21,531 nucleotides of DNA, taken from contig CAYWPC010000033.1 in NCBI GenBank assembly GCA_964460075.1, positions 1-21,531 of the forward strand. The letters run 5' to 3'. The position numbers were made by a program, and so were the translations under genes. The stretch's first letter is position 1, and the number at the start of each line of letters is the position of its first letter. The notes under the pieces are model-generated. The model ran no database searches and was not told the DNA's origin. It was given only the letters and a program-made list of their open reading frames with translations. The stretch comes from JAMBLL01 sp964460075. GTDB taxonomy: Bacteria > Actinomycetota > Acidimicrobiia > Spongiisociales > UBA5794. Shown one piece after another: positions 14,129-20,819 of the stretch.

Positions 14129-16054
14129 GTGGCAGACCACCCAGACGTACAATCCGAAGACCATTCGAATGGTAAGCGAGCAACACGCTACGCCTATATG
14201 CGAAGCGATGGGACGCTCGACATCGTCCTCGGCAGCCTCGTAGCGGGTCTCGGCGGGTACGCCTACCAATTCATCGGAGGCAGGTCTCTCGGTGTGCAGG
14301 GATTCGCGCCGATCGGGGTTCTCCTCACGGCACACTTCTTGTCGTTCGTAATCATCCTTCTGCCGATCGAGCAGTTCATCATCCGTCGCCTGACCGTTGG
14401 ATTCCAGGGATGGGTTGTGCCGGCCCACGCGATCGCGCTCGCGATATCGACCGCGGGTGCAGCTGCGATCGTTGTCGGTGTCGCTGGTGATGACTACTTC
14501 ACATCGAGGCGTGAGTTTGTAATGTTCGTGATCCTCACCGTCGTCGTACATTCCTTCTTCGTCGTTGGTCGTGGATACCTCGCTGGATATCGGCGATTTC
14601 GTGCATACGGGTATGTGTCTGCTGCCGCGTCCTTGCTTCGCGTCGCTGTCGCGATCGCCGTCTCCGTTGTCGCTCCAACCATTACCGGGTACGCGTGGGC
14701 ATACATTCTCGGCCCTGTAGTCGTCGTGTTCTGGCGTCCGTGGAGAACCCCGCCTGAGAGACCTCGACTCACGGATCTCGAAGCAGCAAAGGAGACCGAA
14801 CGGGGCCTCCTTGCCGGGCTCGTCATGTCCGCAGCAGCATCCCAGGCCCTTCTTCTCGCTGGGCCGCTCGTTGCTTCACGACTCGGTGCAACAGATGCGC
14901 AGTTCTCGATCACGTACGCCACGTTGCTCATTGCGCGAGCTCCATTGACGCTTGGATACGGCCTCATAGCGAGAATCCTGCCACCGTTTACCGAGATGGC
15001 GGTCAAGGGCGAACGAAAGGAGCTCCGTGCCTGGGCGAGGGGCATCGGTGTTGCATCAGGCGTCCTCTCGGTGTTCGGTGCAGCAGCCGGTGCCGTTATC
15101 GGTCCGTCTCTTGTGGCGGTCGCCTTCGGTGACGCATTCGCCCCGACGACGTTCGTCGCTGCAGTGGCCGGTGCAGGCGTCGTACTTGCAGCTGGTGGCC
15201 TCTTTATCGGACAGATCCTTGTCGCTCGTGGCCAGTCGCTCAGGCTCCTCATCGCGTGGGTGGTTGCGGTCGTGGCTGCTGTTGTTCTCGTCGCCATTCC
15301 CATGGATGACCCGATCGTCCATGTCGTTGTTGCATTCTTGGGTGGCGAGGCTGCTGCGCTGATCGCGTTGACGTTTGCCGCCGTCATGAGAGACAGCGAC
15401 GAAGTAGCTATCTCTCACGGCTATTCGGTCGTGAAACGCACCATCGACATCGGAGGTGCCCTCGTGGCACTCGTGCTGCTGGTCCCGGTGCTTCTCGTTG
15501 CTGCGTTTGCTGTGAAACTCGATTCCCATGGGCCCGCATTCTTCCGACAGCAGCGTGTAGGTCGCGCAGGGAAGAGCTTCTGGATGGTCAAGCTGAGGAC
15601 GATGGTGTTCGACCACGACGAGGAAGTGTTCCATCGGCATCTCGACAAGCTCACTTCGGGTGACGAGGAAGCCTCCAACTACACGATCCGTATCGAGGAG
15701 GATCCAAGGATCACGAAGGTTGGTGCTCGACTACGGGCGTGGTCGGTCGATGAGCTCCCAAATCTCTGGAATGTACTCAAGGGCTCGATGTCGCTCGTCG
15801 GCCCGCGACCTCTTGTACGTGAAGAAGCGGAACTGATCGGTCTTGACAACGTGCGCTTCGATGTGAAACCAGGTATCACGGGATACGCTCAGGTGCATGG
15901 GCGTGACTCCATAGGTCTTGCTGAGCGCACGGCCTGGGACGAGCGCTATGTAGCGGAGTGTTCGACGAGGTTGGACATAAAGATCCTTCTTGCAACCGTC
16001 GGTACGGTGTTGTCGTCGTCTGGCGACCGGACCACGATCGACGGTGAGGAATAG
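14129..16054 (+). CDS. Fusion of polysaccharide flippase (MOP/Wzx-like) and initiating phosphoglycosyl transferase
   Basis: A 641-residue fusion. Residues about 25-430 form some twelve hydrophobic helices and open with LDIVLGSLVAGLGGYAYQFIGGRSLGVQGFAPIGVLL, the actinobacterial oligosaccharide-flippase pattern. From residue 435 a bacterial sugar-transferase domain (WcaJ/PglC type) follows: VKRTIDIGGALVAL, the re-entrant helix, GPAFFRQQRVGRAGKSFWMVKLRTM, the catalytic Asp541-Glu542 in VDELPNLWNVLKG, SLVGPRPL, and the C-terminal KPGITGYAQVHGR. The transferase half moves a sugar-1-phosphate from a UDP-sugar to undecaprenyl phosphate at the inner face; the flippase half moves lipid-linked oligosaccharide outward. 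GTG 14129 follows AGGA closely. No stop or frame change separates the halves. Glycosyltransferases for chain growth are not in this window. The sugar is unknown. Confidence 0.88.
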   Translation: MADHPDVQSEDHSNGKRATRYAYMRSDGTLDIVLGSLVAGLGGYAYQFIGGRSLGVQGFAPIGVLLTAHFLSFVIILLPIEQFIIRRLTVGFQGWVVPAHAIALAISTAGAAAIVVGVAGDDYFTSRREFVMFVILTVVVHSFFVVGRGYLAGYRRFRAYGYVSAAASLLRVAVAIAVSVVAPTITGYAWAYILGPVVVVFWRPWRTPPERPRLTDLEAAKETERGLLAGLVMSAAASQALLLAGPLVASRLGATDAQFSITYATLLIARAPLTLGYGLIARILPPFTEMAVKGERKELRAWARGIGVASGVLSVFGAAAGAVIGPSLVAVAFGDAFAPTTFVAAVAGAGVVLAAGGLFIGQILVARGQSLRLLIAWVVAVVAAVVLVAIPMDDPIVHVVVAFLGGEAAALIALTFAAVMRDSDEVAISHGYSVVKRTIDIGGALVALVLLVPVLLVAAFAVKLDSHGPAFFRQQRVGRAGKSFWMVKLRTMVFDHDEEVFHRHLDKLTSGDEEASNYTIRIEEDPRITKVGARLRAWSVDELPNLWNVLKGSMSLVGPRPLVREEAELIGLDNVRFDVKPGITGYAQVHGRDSIGLAERTAWDERYVAECSTRLDIKILLATVGTVLSSSGDRTTIDGEE

Positions 16055-16081
16055 GCCTCGGCCCCGAATGTTGGAGTTGCT

Positions 16082-16480
16082 ATGACCGATCCCGTATCTG
16101 AACGTCTCAACCTGCCCGATCCGTTCATTGCGGTCGTGGGCGCCACGGACGAGCCAGGGAAGTATGGCGGGATCGTCTATCGGGACCTGAAGGCGAAGGG
16201 GTACAGCGTCGTCCCTGTGAACCCTGATCGGGATGCCGTTGACGGCGACCGATGCTACGCGTCGCTCTCAGAGCTTTCATCTGTTCCAGACATCGTGAAT
16301 GTTGTGATTCCACCGGATCGCACTCTGCTCCTTCTCGACGAGATTGCTGCGATCGGTGACGTGGCCGTCTGGATTCAGCCCGGTGCCGCCGACCAAGCGG
16401 TACGGGACCGTGTTGCAGAACTCGGCTTGTCATCGCTGATCGATGCGTGCATTATGATCCGCTCACACGTCAAGAATTAG
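16082..16480 (+). CDS. CoA-binding domain protein (YccU type)
   Basis: A 132-residue single Rossmann-fold protein of the CoA-binding family related to the N-terminal domain of succinyl-CoA synthetase alpha. Visible marks: AVVGATDEPGKYGGIVYRDLKAKGYSVVPVNP (the nucleotide-binding strand-loop and VNP strand), PDIVNVVIPPD, and VWIQPGAADQAV, matching the family's W-x-Q-x-G. These proteins bind CoA and have no proven enzymatic role. ATG 16082 follows GGAG by five bases. It lies 27 bases after the flippase-transferase stop, so it may be read from the same message. Confidence 0.85.
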   Translation: MTDPVSERLNLPDPFIAVVGATDEPGKYGGIVYRDLKAKGYSVVPVNPDRDAVDGDRCYASLSELSSVPDIVNVVIPPDRTLLLLDEIAAIGDVAVWIQPGAADQAVRDRVAELGLSSLIDACIMIRSHVKN

Positions 16481-16534
16481 CGCACCGCCGGTGTGCGCCG
16501 CGATATTGCGACACGACGTTCCAGGGGAGATCGA

Positions 16535-17155
16535 GTGACAACCGACAATCTTCGAGATGACATTGCAGCTCTACCAGGCGTCGCGTCTGCTGAGGTGACG
16601 ATCCGCGACGATCACGGACCGACCGCCCGCGTCTGGCTCGACGGTACGAAAGCCGGGACCGAGGTACGAGAGCTTGTCGACATCTTGATTGGACGAGCTG
16701 TGGTGGCTGAGCCGGAAGAAGGAGAGCAGCCGTCGAAGCGCAGGAGCGGACTTGGCAGGGGACTCAATGACTTGCTTCCCTCAGACGGACCGCACCCACT
16801 TCCCACGCACCTCCAGCCTGATGCTGGGCAGCGTCCGATCATTGTTCGGGTCGCAGTTGTGGAGACCGCAGACGGTGTCTCGCTCGAGGTTGAGGATTCG
16901 AAAGGCCGCTGTGCTGCCGTACCCATCGAGGCCGACGGGAGCACCGATGCGGCTGCTGTCGTTGCGGTTCGCGAGGTCCTTGCTGTCGATGGAGATATCG
17001 AGGTGCATTTTGAGGACCTCGAAGCGGCTGACGGATTGCTTGTGGTAGCTACAGCGAAGATCGGCGATAAGCGGACGGCCGGTGCTGCCTTCGTCGAGTT
17101 TGGTCGTCCGTCCGCTGTTGCGCGAGCGGTATTCCAGGCGTTGAGTGATATCTGA
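16535..17155 (+). CDS. Unknown protein with a ParB-like GLGRGL motif
   Basis: A 206-residue protein I cannot assign to a family. Residues 1-58 look like a small alpha/beta domain (IAALPGVASAEVTIRDDHGPTARVWLDG). Residues 68-82 read KRRSGLGRGLNDLLP, nearly identical to the N-terminal KR-x-GLGRGL-x-x-LLP motif of ParB/Spo0J, the segment that contacts and stimulates the ParA ATPase. No ParB nuclease/CTPase domain or helix-turn-helix follows. Instead, residues 100-206 form another alpha/beta domain (VRVAVVETADGVSLEVED, AFVEFGRPSAVARAVFQAL). GTG 16535 follows AGGGGAG by five bases and is preferred over an upstream in-frame start at 16493. Its TGA overlaps the next ATG (TGATG), so it is coupled to the zinc-ribbon gene. 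A link to a ParA/MinD-type ATPase is inference. Confidence 0.7.
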   Translation: MTTDNLRDDIAALPGVASAEVTIRDDHGPTARVWLDGTKAGTEVRELVDILIGRAVVAEPEEGEQPSKRRSGLGRGLNDLLPSDGPHPLPTHLQPDAGQRPIIVRVAVVETADGVSLEVEDSKGRCAAVPIEADGSTDAAAVVAVREVLAVDGDIEVHFEDLEAADGLLVVATAKIGDKRTAGAAFVEFGRPSAVARAVFQALSDI

Positions 17156-17496
17156 TGTCGGTTCGGGTGCAGTGTCCCGAGTGCGGCGAGTCGGAGGCTC
17201 TCTCTGGTGTTCGGCGCGATGAGGTCATCGACCTGACCTGTGGTCGGTGTGGGGAGACATGGATTCGGCCACTCAAGGCGTTCTGTCCGAGGTGTGGCGG
17301 TGATGACCTTCAGACGGTGCCGCTTGCGATCGTCGAGCGGAGCAGAGGCACACAACTTTCGATTGTTGGTACGCGCCCGGTCGAACTGTGCTCCCAGTGC
17401 GATGAAACAACACTTCAGCGATATCACGCGAACCGCCCAAATCCGCTGATGCCCTCGGCGTTGCCTACGGTCGGTGAGGAGCAGATGAACGGCTAG
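17155..17496 (+). CDS. Double zinc-ribbon protein, four CxxC motifs
   Basis: A 113-residue protein with four CxxC pairs: CPEC and CGRC in the first 35 residues, CPRC soon after, and CSQC near residue 79. They suggest two zinc ribbons, and there is a charged tail but no catalytic motif. Such small proteins usually bind nucleic acid or act as adaptors; no function can be named. ATG 17155 overlaps the TGA of the GLGRGL-motif gene by one base, which argues for a shared role. Its TAG (17494-17496) lies in CTAG, whose other strand is the stop of the convergent DUF454 gene. Confidence 0.75.
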   Translation: MSVRVQCPECGESEALSGVRRDEVIDLTCGRCGETWIRPLKAFCPRCGGDDLQTVPLAIVERSRGTQLSIVGTRPVELCSQCDETTLQRYHANRPNPLMPSALPTVGEEQMNG

Positions 17497-17912
17497 TTGG
17501 TTGCTTGTTCTGCAGCGGCTATCGATCGTTTCGTCGGCCTGGACACGACGTACGCTGCGATCGCGAGGGCCAAAACCCACATCCCGATGCGCAGATACAT
17601 AGAGGTGTCGCTGAGGGCGAAGATCGTGCTGATAGCGAAGGACGCAACGATGGCGGCTACAGCGATCATCTTCGCTCGTACTGTGAACCCTTCGCCTGCT
17701 CTCCAGTCCCGCACAATGCCTCCGAAGATCCGGTTGTTGACGAGCCAGTTGTCGAACCGCTCGGAGGAGAGCGAGAATAGAAATGCTGCGAGGAGCACGG
17801 GACCGGTCGTCGGGATTATGGGAAGCACGACACCGATGAACGCGATGGCGATCCACAGCCATCCGAGGGCCATGAGAAGGATGCGCAGCGCTCTGCTTCG
17901 GACAACCGCCAT
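17493..17912 (-). CDS. DUF454 (YbaN-like) inner-membrane protein
   Basis: A 139-residue membrane protein. The first helix carries LGWLWIAIAFIGVVLPIIPTTGPVLLAAFLFS, matching the family's G-x-x-G-x-x-LPxLPTTPFLLLAA signature, followed by SERFDNWLVNNRIFGGIVRDWRAGEGFTVRAKM (typical W-x2-hydrophobic-x4-G-x-hydrophobic-x2-W). Two more helices fill the C-terminal half. The function of the family is unknown. ATG 17912 is chosen; a GTG at 17945 would add 11 residues. It converges on the zinc-ribbon gene with overlapping stops and diverges from the gene at 17969 by 56 bases. Confidence 0.85.
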   Translation of the reverse strand: MAVVRSRALRILLMALGWLWIAIAFIGVVLPIIPTTGPVLLAAFLFSLSSERFDNWLVNNRIFGGIVRDWRAGEGFTVRAKMIAVAAIVASFAISTIFALSDTSMYLRIGMWVLALAIAAYVVSRPTKRSIAAAEQATN

Positions 17913-17968
17913 GTGCCCAATCGTACGAGGCGGTGGGATCGACACCGTGTCGGCGGTAAGGTCGGCAC

Positions 17969-18742
17969 ATGCGCGATTGGGTCAGGAACCTCATGTCACC
18001 CGGTGTTCGTGAACGCGTCGCTGGAGCGCCGGAGAGCCCGAACGGGGCCTCCTCTTTTCACCTGTGGTGGGATGCCCCATTCGGTGACCGCTTGACGTCG
18101 GTGTCGGTGACGCTCAAGGTGACGCAGCGCCCAGATTCGGATTGGCTCGTGTTCTGTGCTCTCCAGGTTGCGTTTGTCAAGCCCGGCGGCGGCGGGGGAC
18201 ACCTCGGTTTGCAGCATCACCCCGACTTTCCTGGACGTTCGGCGGTGAACTGGGGTGGCTACGACCCACATGGTGGGCTACTCGACGGCTCTGCTTCATC
18301 GCTTCCCTCGGTAGCGGACGACGTCAATACGAGAAACTTCCGTTGGGAGGCAGGTGTTCCCTATGAACTGACGATCAACCGTGGCGATCAGCGAAGTGAC
18401 GGGTGGTTCCGGTGGCAGGGATCTGTGACCGATCTCGACTCGTGTCACACAACCCATGTGCGCGAGCTCTACAGCGCAGGCGAGTTTCTGCGTGGCCCTG
18501 TCGTGTGGGTGGAGTCGTTTGCACCGTGTGACGCGCCGGGATTCGAGGTTCGTTGGTCGAATGCTTCAGTCGTGACGGACAGCGGCGACGTTCGGCCTGT
18601 CAACGAGATGCGTGTCGACTACCAGCCGTACGCGGCGGGCGGTTGCACCAACACCAACACGTTTGTTGATGGCGGAGCTTTTGTCCAGAGAACAGGCCAG
18701 CTCCGTACTACGAGACCGGGAACGACGATCGCTATCGATTGA
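17969..18742 (+). CDS. Conserved protein of unknown function
   Basis: A 257-residue soluble protein with no signal peptide and no membrane helix. It is rich in Trp, Gly and His and looks like a beta-sandwich: SFHLWWDAPFGDRLTSVSVTLKV, VKPGGGGGHLGLQHHPDFPGRSAVNWGG, NTRNFRWEAGVPYELTI, then WFRWQGSVTDL and a tail with a few Cys residues. The sequence has the feel of a carbohydrate-binding or concanavalin-like domain (DUF3472 is one similar family), but I do not recognise a catalytic motif. ATG 17969 follows AAGG by eight bases. tRNA-Val starts 30 bases after its stop. Confidence 0.7.
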   Translation: MRDWVRNLMSPGVRERVAGAPESPNGASSFHLWWDAPFGDRLTSVSVTLKVTQRPDSDWLVFCALQVAFVKPGGGGGHLGLQHHPDFPGRSAVNWGGYDPHGGLLDGSASSLPSVADDVNTRNFRWEAGVPYELTINRGDQRSDGWFRWQGSVTDLDSCHTTHVRELYSAGEFLRGPVVWVESFAPCDAPGFEVRWSNASVVTDSGDVRPVNEMRVDYQPYAAGGCTNTNTFVDGGAFVQRTGQLRTTRPGTTIAID

Positions 18743-18772
18743 CCTTGTCCCAGACCTACCATTGTGTTTCGC

Positions 18773-18846
18773 GGGCGTTTAGCTCAGCTGGCTAGAGCGC
18801 CGCCCTTACAAGGCGGAAGTCGGGGGTTCGAGTCCCTCAACGCCCA
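18773..18846 (+). tRNA. tRNA-Val (UAC anticodon)
   Basis: Complete cloverleaf of 74 nt. The acceptor is GGGCGTT (18773-18779) with AACGCCC (18839-18845); the D stem is GCTC/GAGC. The anticodon stem is CCGCC/GGCGG with loop CTTACAA, giving TAC at 18807-18809, which reads GUA Val codons. The T arm is GGGGG-TTCGAGT-CCCTC with one G-T pair, and the discriminator is A. The encoded 3' end is CC then G, so CCA is not fully encoded. Confidence 0.96.
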
Positions 18847-19254
18847 CCGAATTGCTGAATGGTGAAACCTGCCGTTTCCCTTGCTATGACTCTATACCAC
18901 GGTCCGCTGAAGGATGCTGGGCGAATTCCCCACTCCGCAAGATCCGTCGCCCGCGACAGCTTTTTGCCACCATTTGTGTCAAGAGCGTGTCACACATGTC
19001 CTCGTACAAGCAAACTCGGTTCCGGCCGATCCAAGACGGTAGGAACCTGTACTTATCAGGGATGCAGACAGGATCGATGCCTCTCTGAACAGACGGAAGT
19101 CGGCCTTCGAGTCCGGTCCACCAATCGGTGCGCTGGAGGTCACACAGCAGGTCGGCAGTGTACGCTGATCCTGCTTGAGCAGTTCGTGCATCCCAGACTA
19201 CGGTCGGCAAACCGCTTGGCACCAAGGCGTCCCATGGCTTATGGAGGAGCAACG
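18847..19254. other. Non-coding stretch between tRNA-Val and the nuclease gene
   Basis: About 400 bases. The frame of the nuclease gene is open through it, but the translation is unlike any protein domain and is rich in Arg, Ser and Cys. I treat it as untranslated. It contains the decayed tRNA 3' end copy at 19094-19122. No other gene, and no transposon ends, are visible. Confidence 0.5.
19094..19122 (+). repeat. Degenerate copy of the tRNA-Val 3' end (possible attachment-site remnant)
   Basis: CGGAAGTCGG (19094-19103) and TTCGAGTCC (19106-19114), then CCACC (19118-19122), repeat in order the blocks at 18814-18823, 18827-18835 and 18844-18848 of tRNA-Val. The gaps between blocks differ by one and five bases, and no 5' half of a tRNA is present, so it is not a working tRNA. 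It could be a trace of integration at the tRNA gene or of a dead tandem tRNA copy. Confidence 0.45.
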
Positions 19255-20559
19255 TTGTACAACATGTCCGAGAGCACGACTTCTACGATCGACCCTCTTC
19301 GGCGTCTACTCACTCGCTGGCGTGAGGATCCGCTAGGTACCTACCAAACCTGGTTTCTGTGGGAAGAGCGTTTGAAGAACTTTCGCTCGATTCAACAGGG
19401 TGCTCTCGTGGTGGTCGCCGAGATCGAGGCGGGCACTTTCGGCAACGTCTATAGGGGCTCATCGTTGGAGACCGTCGTCAAGTCCATCGCAGAGCAAAGA
19501 CAGATATTCCGAGGAGCCGACCACGCGTTTCTGTGGAAACCGAAGCTGCGCATCCCAGACATATACGAGAATCCGGCGAATCAGCTCGCTTTTGGCCGCT
19601 TTCTCCATAGCTGTATCACGTGTTCCGGTGAGGAGTCGGAGGTAATCGATGCCATACGATCCTTGGATGCTGTCGCCGTCAAGGGACTCGGGCCTGCCGC
19701 GGCGAACATCTTGTACTTCCTCCATCCAACGGTCGTTCCACCGTTCAACACCGCAATAGTCAAGGGTTACAACGCTGTAACGGGCTCGAAGGTCAGGATG
19801 GGGCGATGGGACCAGTTCCTCGCCATGCGCCACGGAATCTTGGATTTGAATGCTCGGCACCGAGACCTTCTCTCCAACGACCTCGGCGCAATCGCAGGCC
19901 TTCTCTTCGATGTTGGGTCTGGAAGATATCCGGCACCGCCACGCCACTTGGATGAAGAAGCGGTCGCGGCATGGGAGCGTGACCTCGCATCAGTGCGGGC
20001 CGATGCGGACCGTGCCGACAGACGGATTCAGGCTGCCCACGACGACGACCTCACGCATACTGAGGTCCAAGGGTGGCTTCGGGATCTCGGACTCGCGGTC
20101 GGATTCGAGGTCTGGATCGCCAGCAACGACGTCAACCGTCGTTATGACGGTGGGCGTCTCGCCGATGGATGCCTTGAGAGTCTCCCTGACGCTCTGAGGG
20201 AGGCACCGTCGTTCGACGCGACACGGCTCATCGATGTGCTTTGGCTCGATCCGGTGACCGGTCGTGTGGTGGCGGCTTTCGAGGTTGAGCACACGACTTC
20301 GATCTACTCCGGGATCCTACGGATGTCAGATCTCGCACTCGGCTTGGAACATGAAGGGATATCTCTGTTCGTGGTGGCTCCCGATGCCCGCGAAACTGAC
20401 ATTTGGAAGCAACTCGAGAGGCCAGCCTTCAGCCGAGTGGCCGATATCTTGGATGTTCACTTCATCTCGTACAGCGACCTGGAGAACAACCGCGAGGCGA
20501 TTACGCGATTCGGACAAGGCATGAAGCCAATCGAAGCCATCGCTCGAAGGCCATGGTGA
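19255..20559 (+). CDS. Putative HhH / PD-(D/E)XK nuclease-like protein
   Basis: A 434-residue soluble protein. Residues about 105-200 contain VKGLGPAAANILYFLHPTVVPPFNTAIVKGYN, a helix-hairpin-helix with a GLG turn at 144-146 as in HhH DNA glycosylases and repair nucleases. A charged helical stretch (about 225-265) follows. The C-terminal part has HTEVQGWLRDLGLAVGFEVWIASND, then Asp327 (RLIDVLWL) and Glu343-x-Glu345 (AAFEVEHTTSIYSG), spaced as in a PD-(D/E)XK core with the usual Lys replaced. The function is probably DNA binding and cleavage in restriction or repair. TTG 19255 is preferred because GGAGGAG (19243-19249) lies six bases upstream; ATG 19264 is the alternative. No methyltransferase gene is adjacent, so it is not an ordinary restriction-modification pair. 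The fold assignment is inferred. Confidence 0.65.
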   Translation: MYNMSESTTSTIDPLRRLLTRWREDPLGTYQTWFLWEERLKNFRSIQQGALVVVAEIEAGTFGNVYRGSSLETVVKSIAEQRQIFRGADHAFLWKPKLRIPDIYENPANQLAFGRFLHSCITCSGEESEVIDAIRSLDAVAVKGLGPAAANILYFLHPTVVPPFNTAIVKGYNAVTGSKVRMGRWDQFLAMRHGILDLNARHRDLLSNDLGAIAGLLFDVGSGRYPAPPRHLDEEAVAAWERDLASVRADADRADRRIQAAHDDDLTHTEVQGWLRDLGLAVGFEVWIASNDVNRRYDGGRLADGCLESLPDALREAPSFDATRLIDVLWLDPVTGRVVAAFEVEHTTSIYSGILRMSDLALGLEHEGISLFVVAPDARETDIWKQLERPAFSRVADILDVHFISYSDLENNREAITRFGQGMKPIEAIARRPW

Positions 20560-20650
20560 ACGGACGGTTCCACGCCTAGATACGTATACGTGACCGCTTT
20601 TGTGCGTGTATCGGTTGGTTATCGGCGCTCAGGCGACCACGCGCAGAGAC

Positions 20651-20685
20651 TTACGAAACGCTCAGCGGACATGCCGCGTTCGTAA
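20651..20685. terminator. Imperfect hairpin between convergent genes
   Basis: TTACGAAACGC (20651-20661) pairs with GCGTTCGTAA (20676-20685): ten base pairs with one bulged A and a 14-base loop. No T-run follows on either side. It is a possible bidirectional terminator or a binding site. Confidence 0.3.
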
Positions 20686-20726
20686 CGTGAAGTTCGATGC
20701 GGCTACATCAGTGAGCACCGTATCGC

Positions 20727-20744
20727 GTGGGTGTTCGTACCCAC
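20727..20744. terminator. Short perfect hairpin near the SLH gene end
   Basis: GTGGGT (20727-20732), loop GTTCGT, ACCCAC (20739-20744) make a perfect 6-bp stem about 75 bases beyond the stop of the reverse-strand SLH gene. No T-run, so terminator strength is uncertain. Confidence 0.3.
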
Positions 20745-20819
20745 CGAGCCGGCCGCCCAAGATTCGACGGTGTTCTCGGGTGTCTTGTCTCGGTCCGGCC
20801 GGTGTCAGGTGTGTGGTAC

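Larger units (their letters stand above)
20560..20819. other. Convergent intergenic stretch with several dyads
   Basis: 260 bases with no gene I can support. It holds ACGTATACGT (20582-20591, perfect 10-base palindrome), an imperfect hairpin at 20651-20685, and a hairpin at 20727-20744. Either of the last two could end transcription of the two convergent genes. Confidence 0.45.

Noticed and set aside
14494..15387. Reverse-strand frame of 297 codons
   Set aside because: Antisense to the flippase half of the fusion gene; Ala/Thr/Arg-rich translation is the usual shadow of GC-rich coding DNA.
16612..17994. Long reverse-strand open frame of 460 codons
   Set aside because: It lies antisense to the GLGRGL-motif and zinc-ribbon genes, whose sequences, starts and overlaps are convincing, and it also covers the DUF454 gene. 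Its translation is Arg/Ser/His-rich without any domain.
18859..19254. N-terminal extension of about 130 residues for the nuclease gene from ATG 18859
   Set aside because: The sequence is unlike protein and contains the decayed tRNA copy; the strong GGAGGAG site supports a start at 19255.
20748..20804. CCGGCCG / CGGCCGG pair as a long hairpin
   Set aside because: The loop would be over 40 bases, and CCGGCC is self-complementary, so the pairing is not informative.
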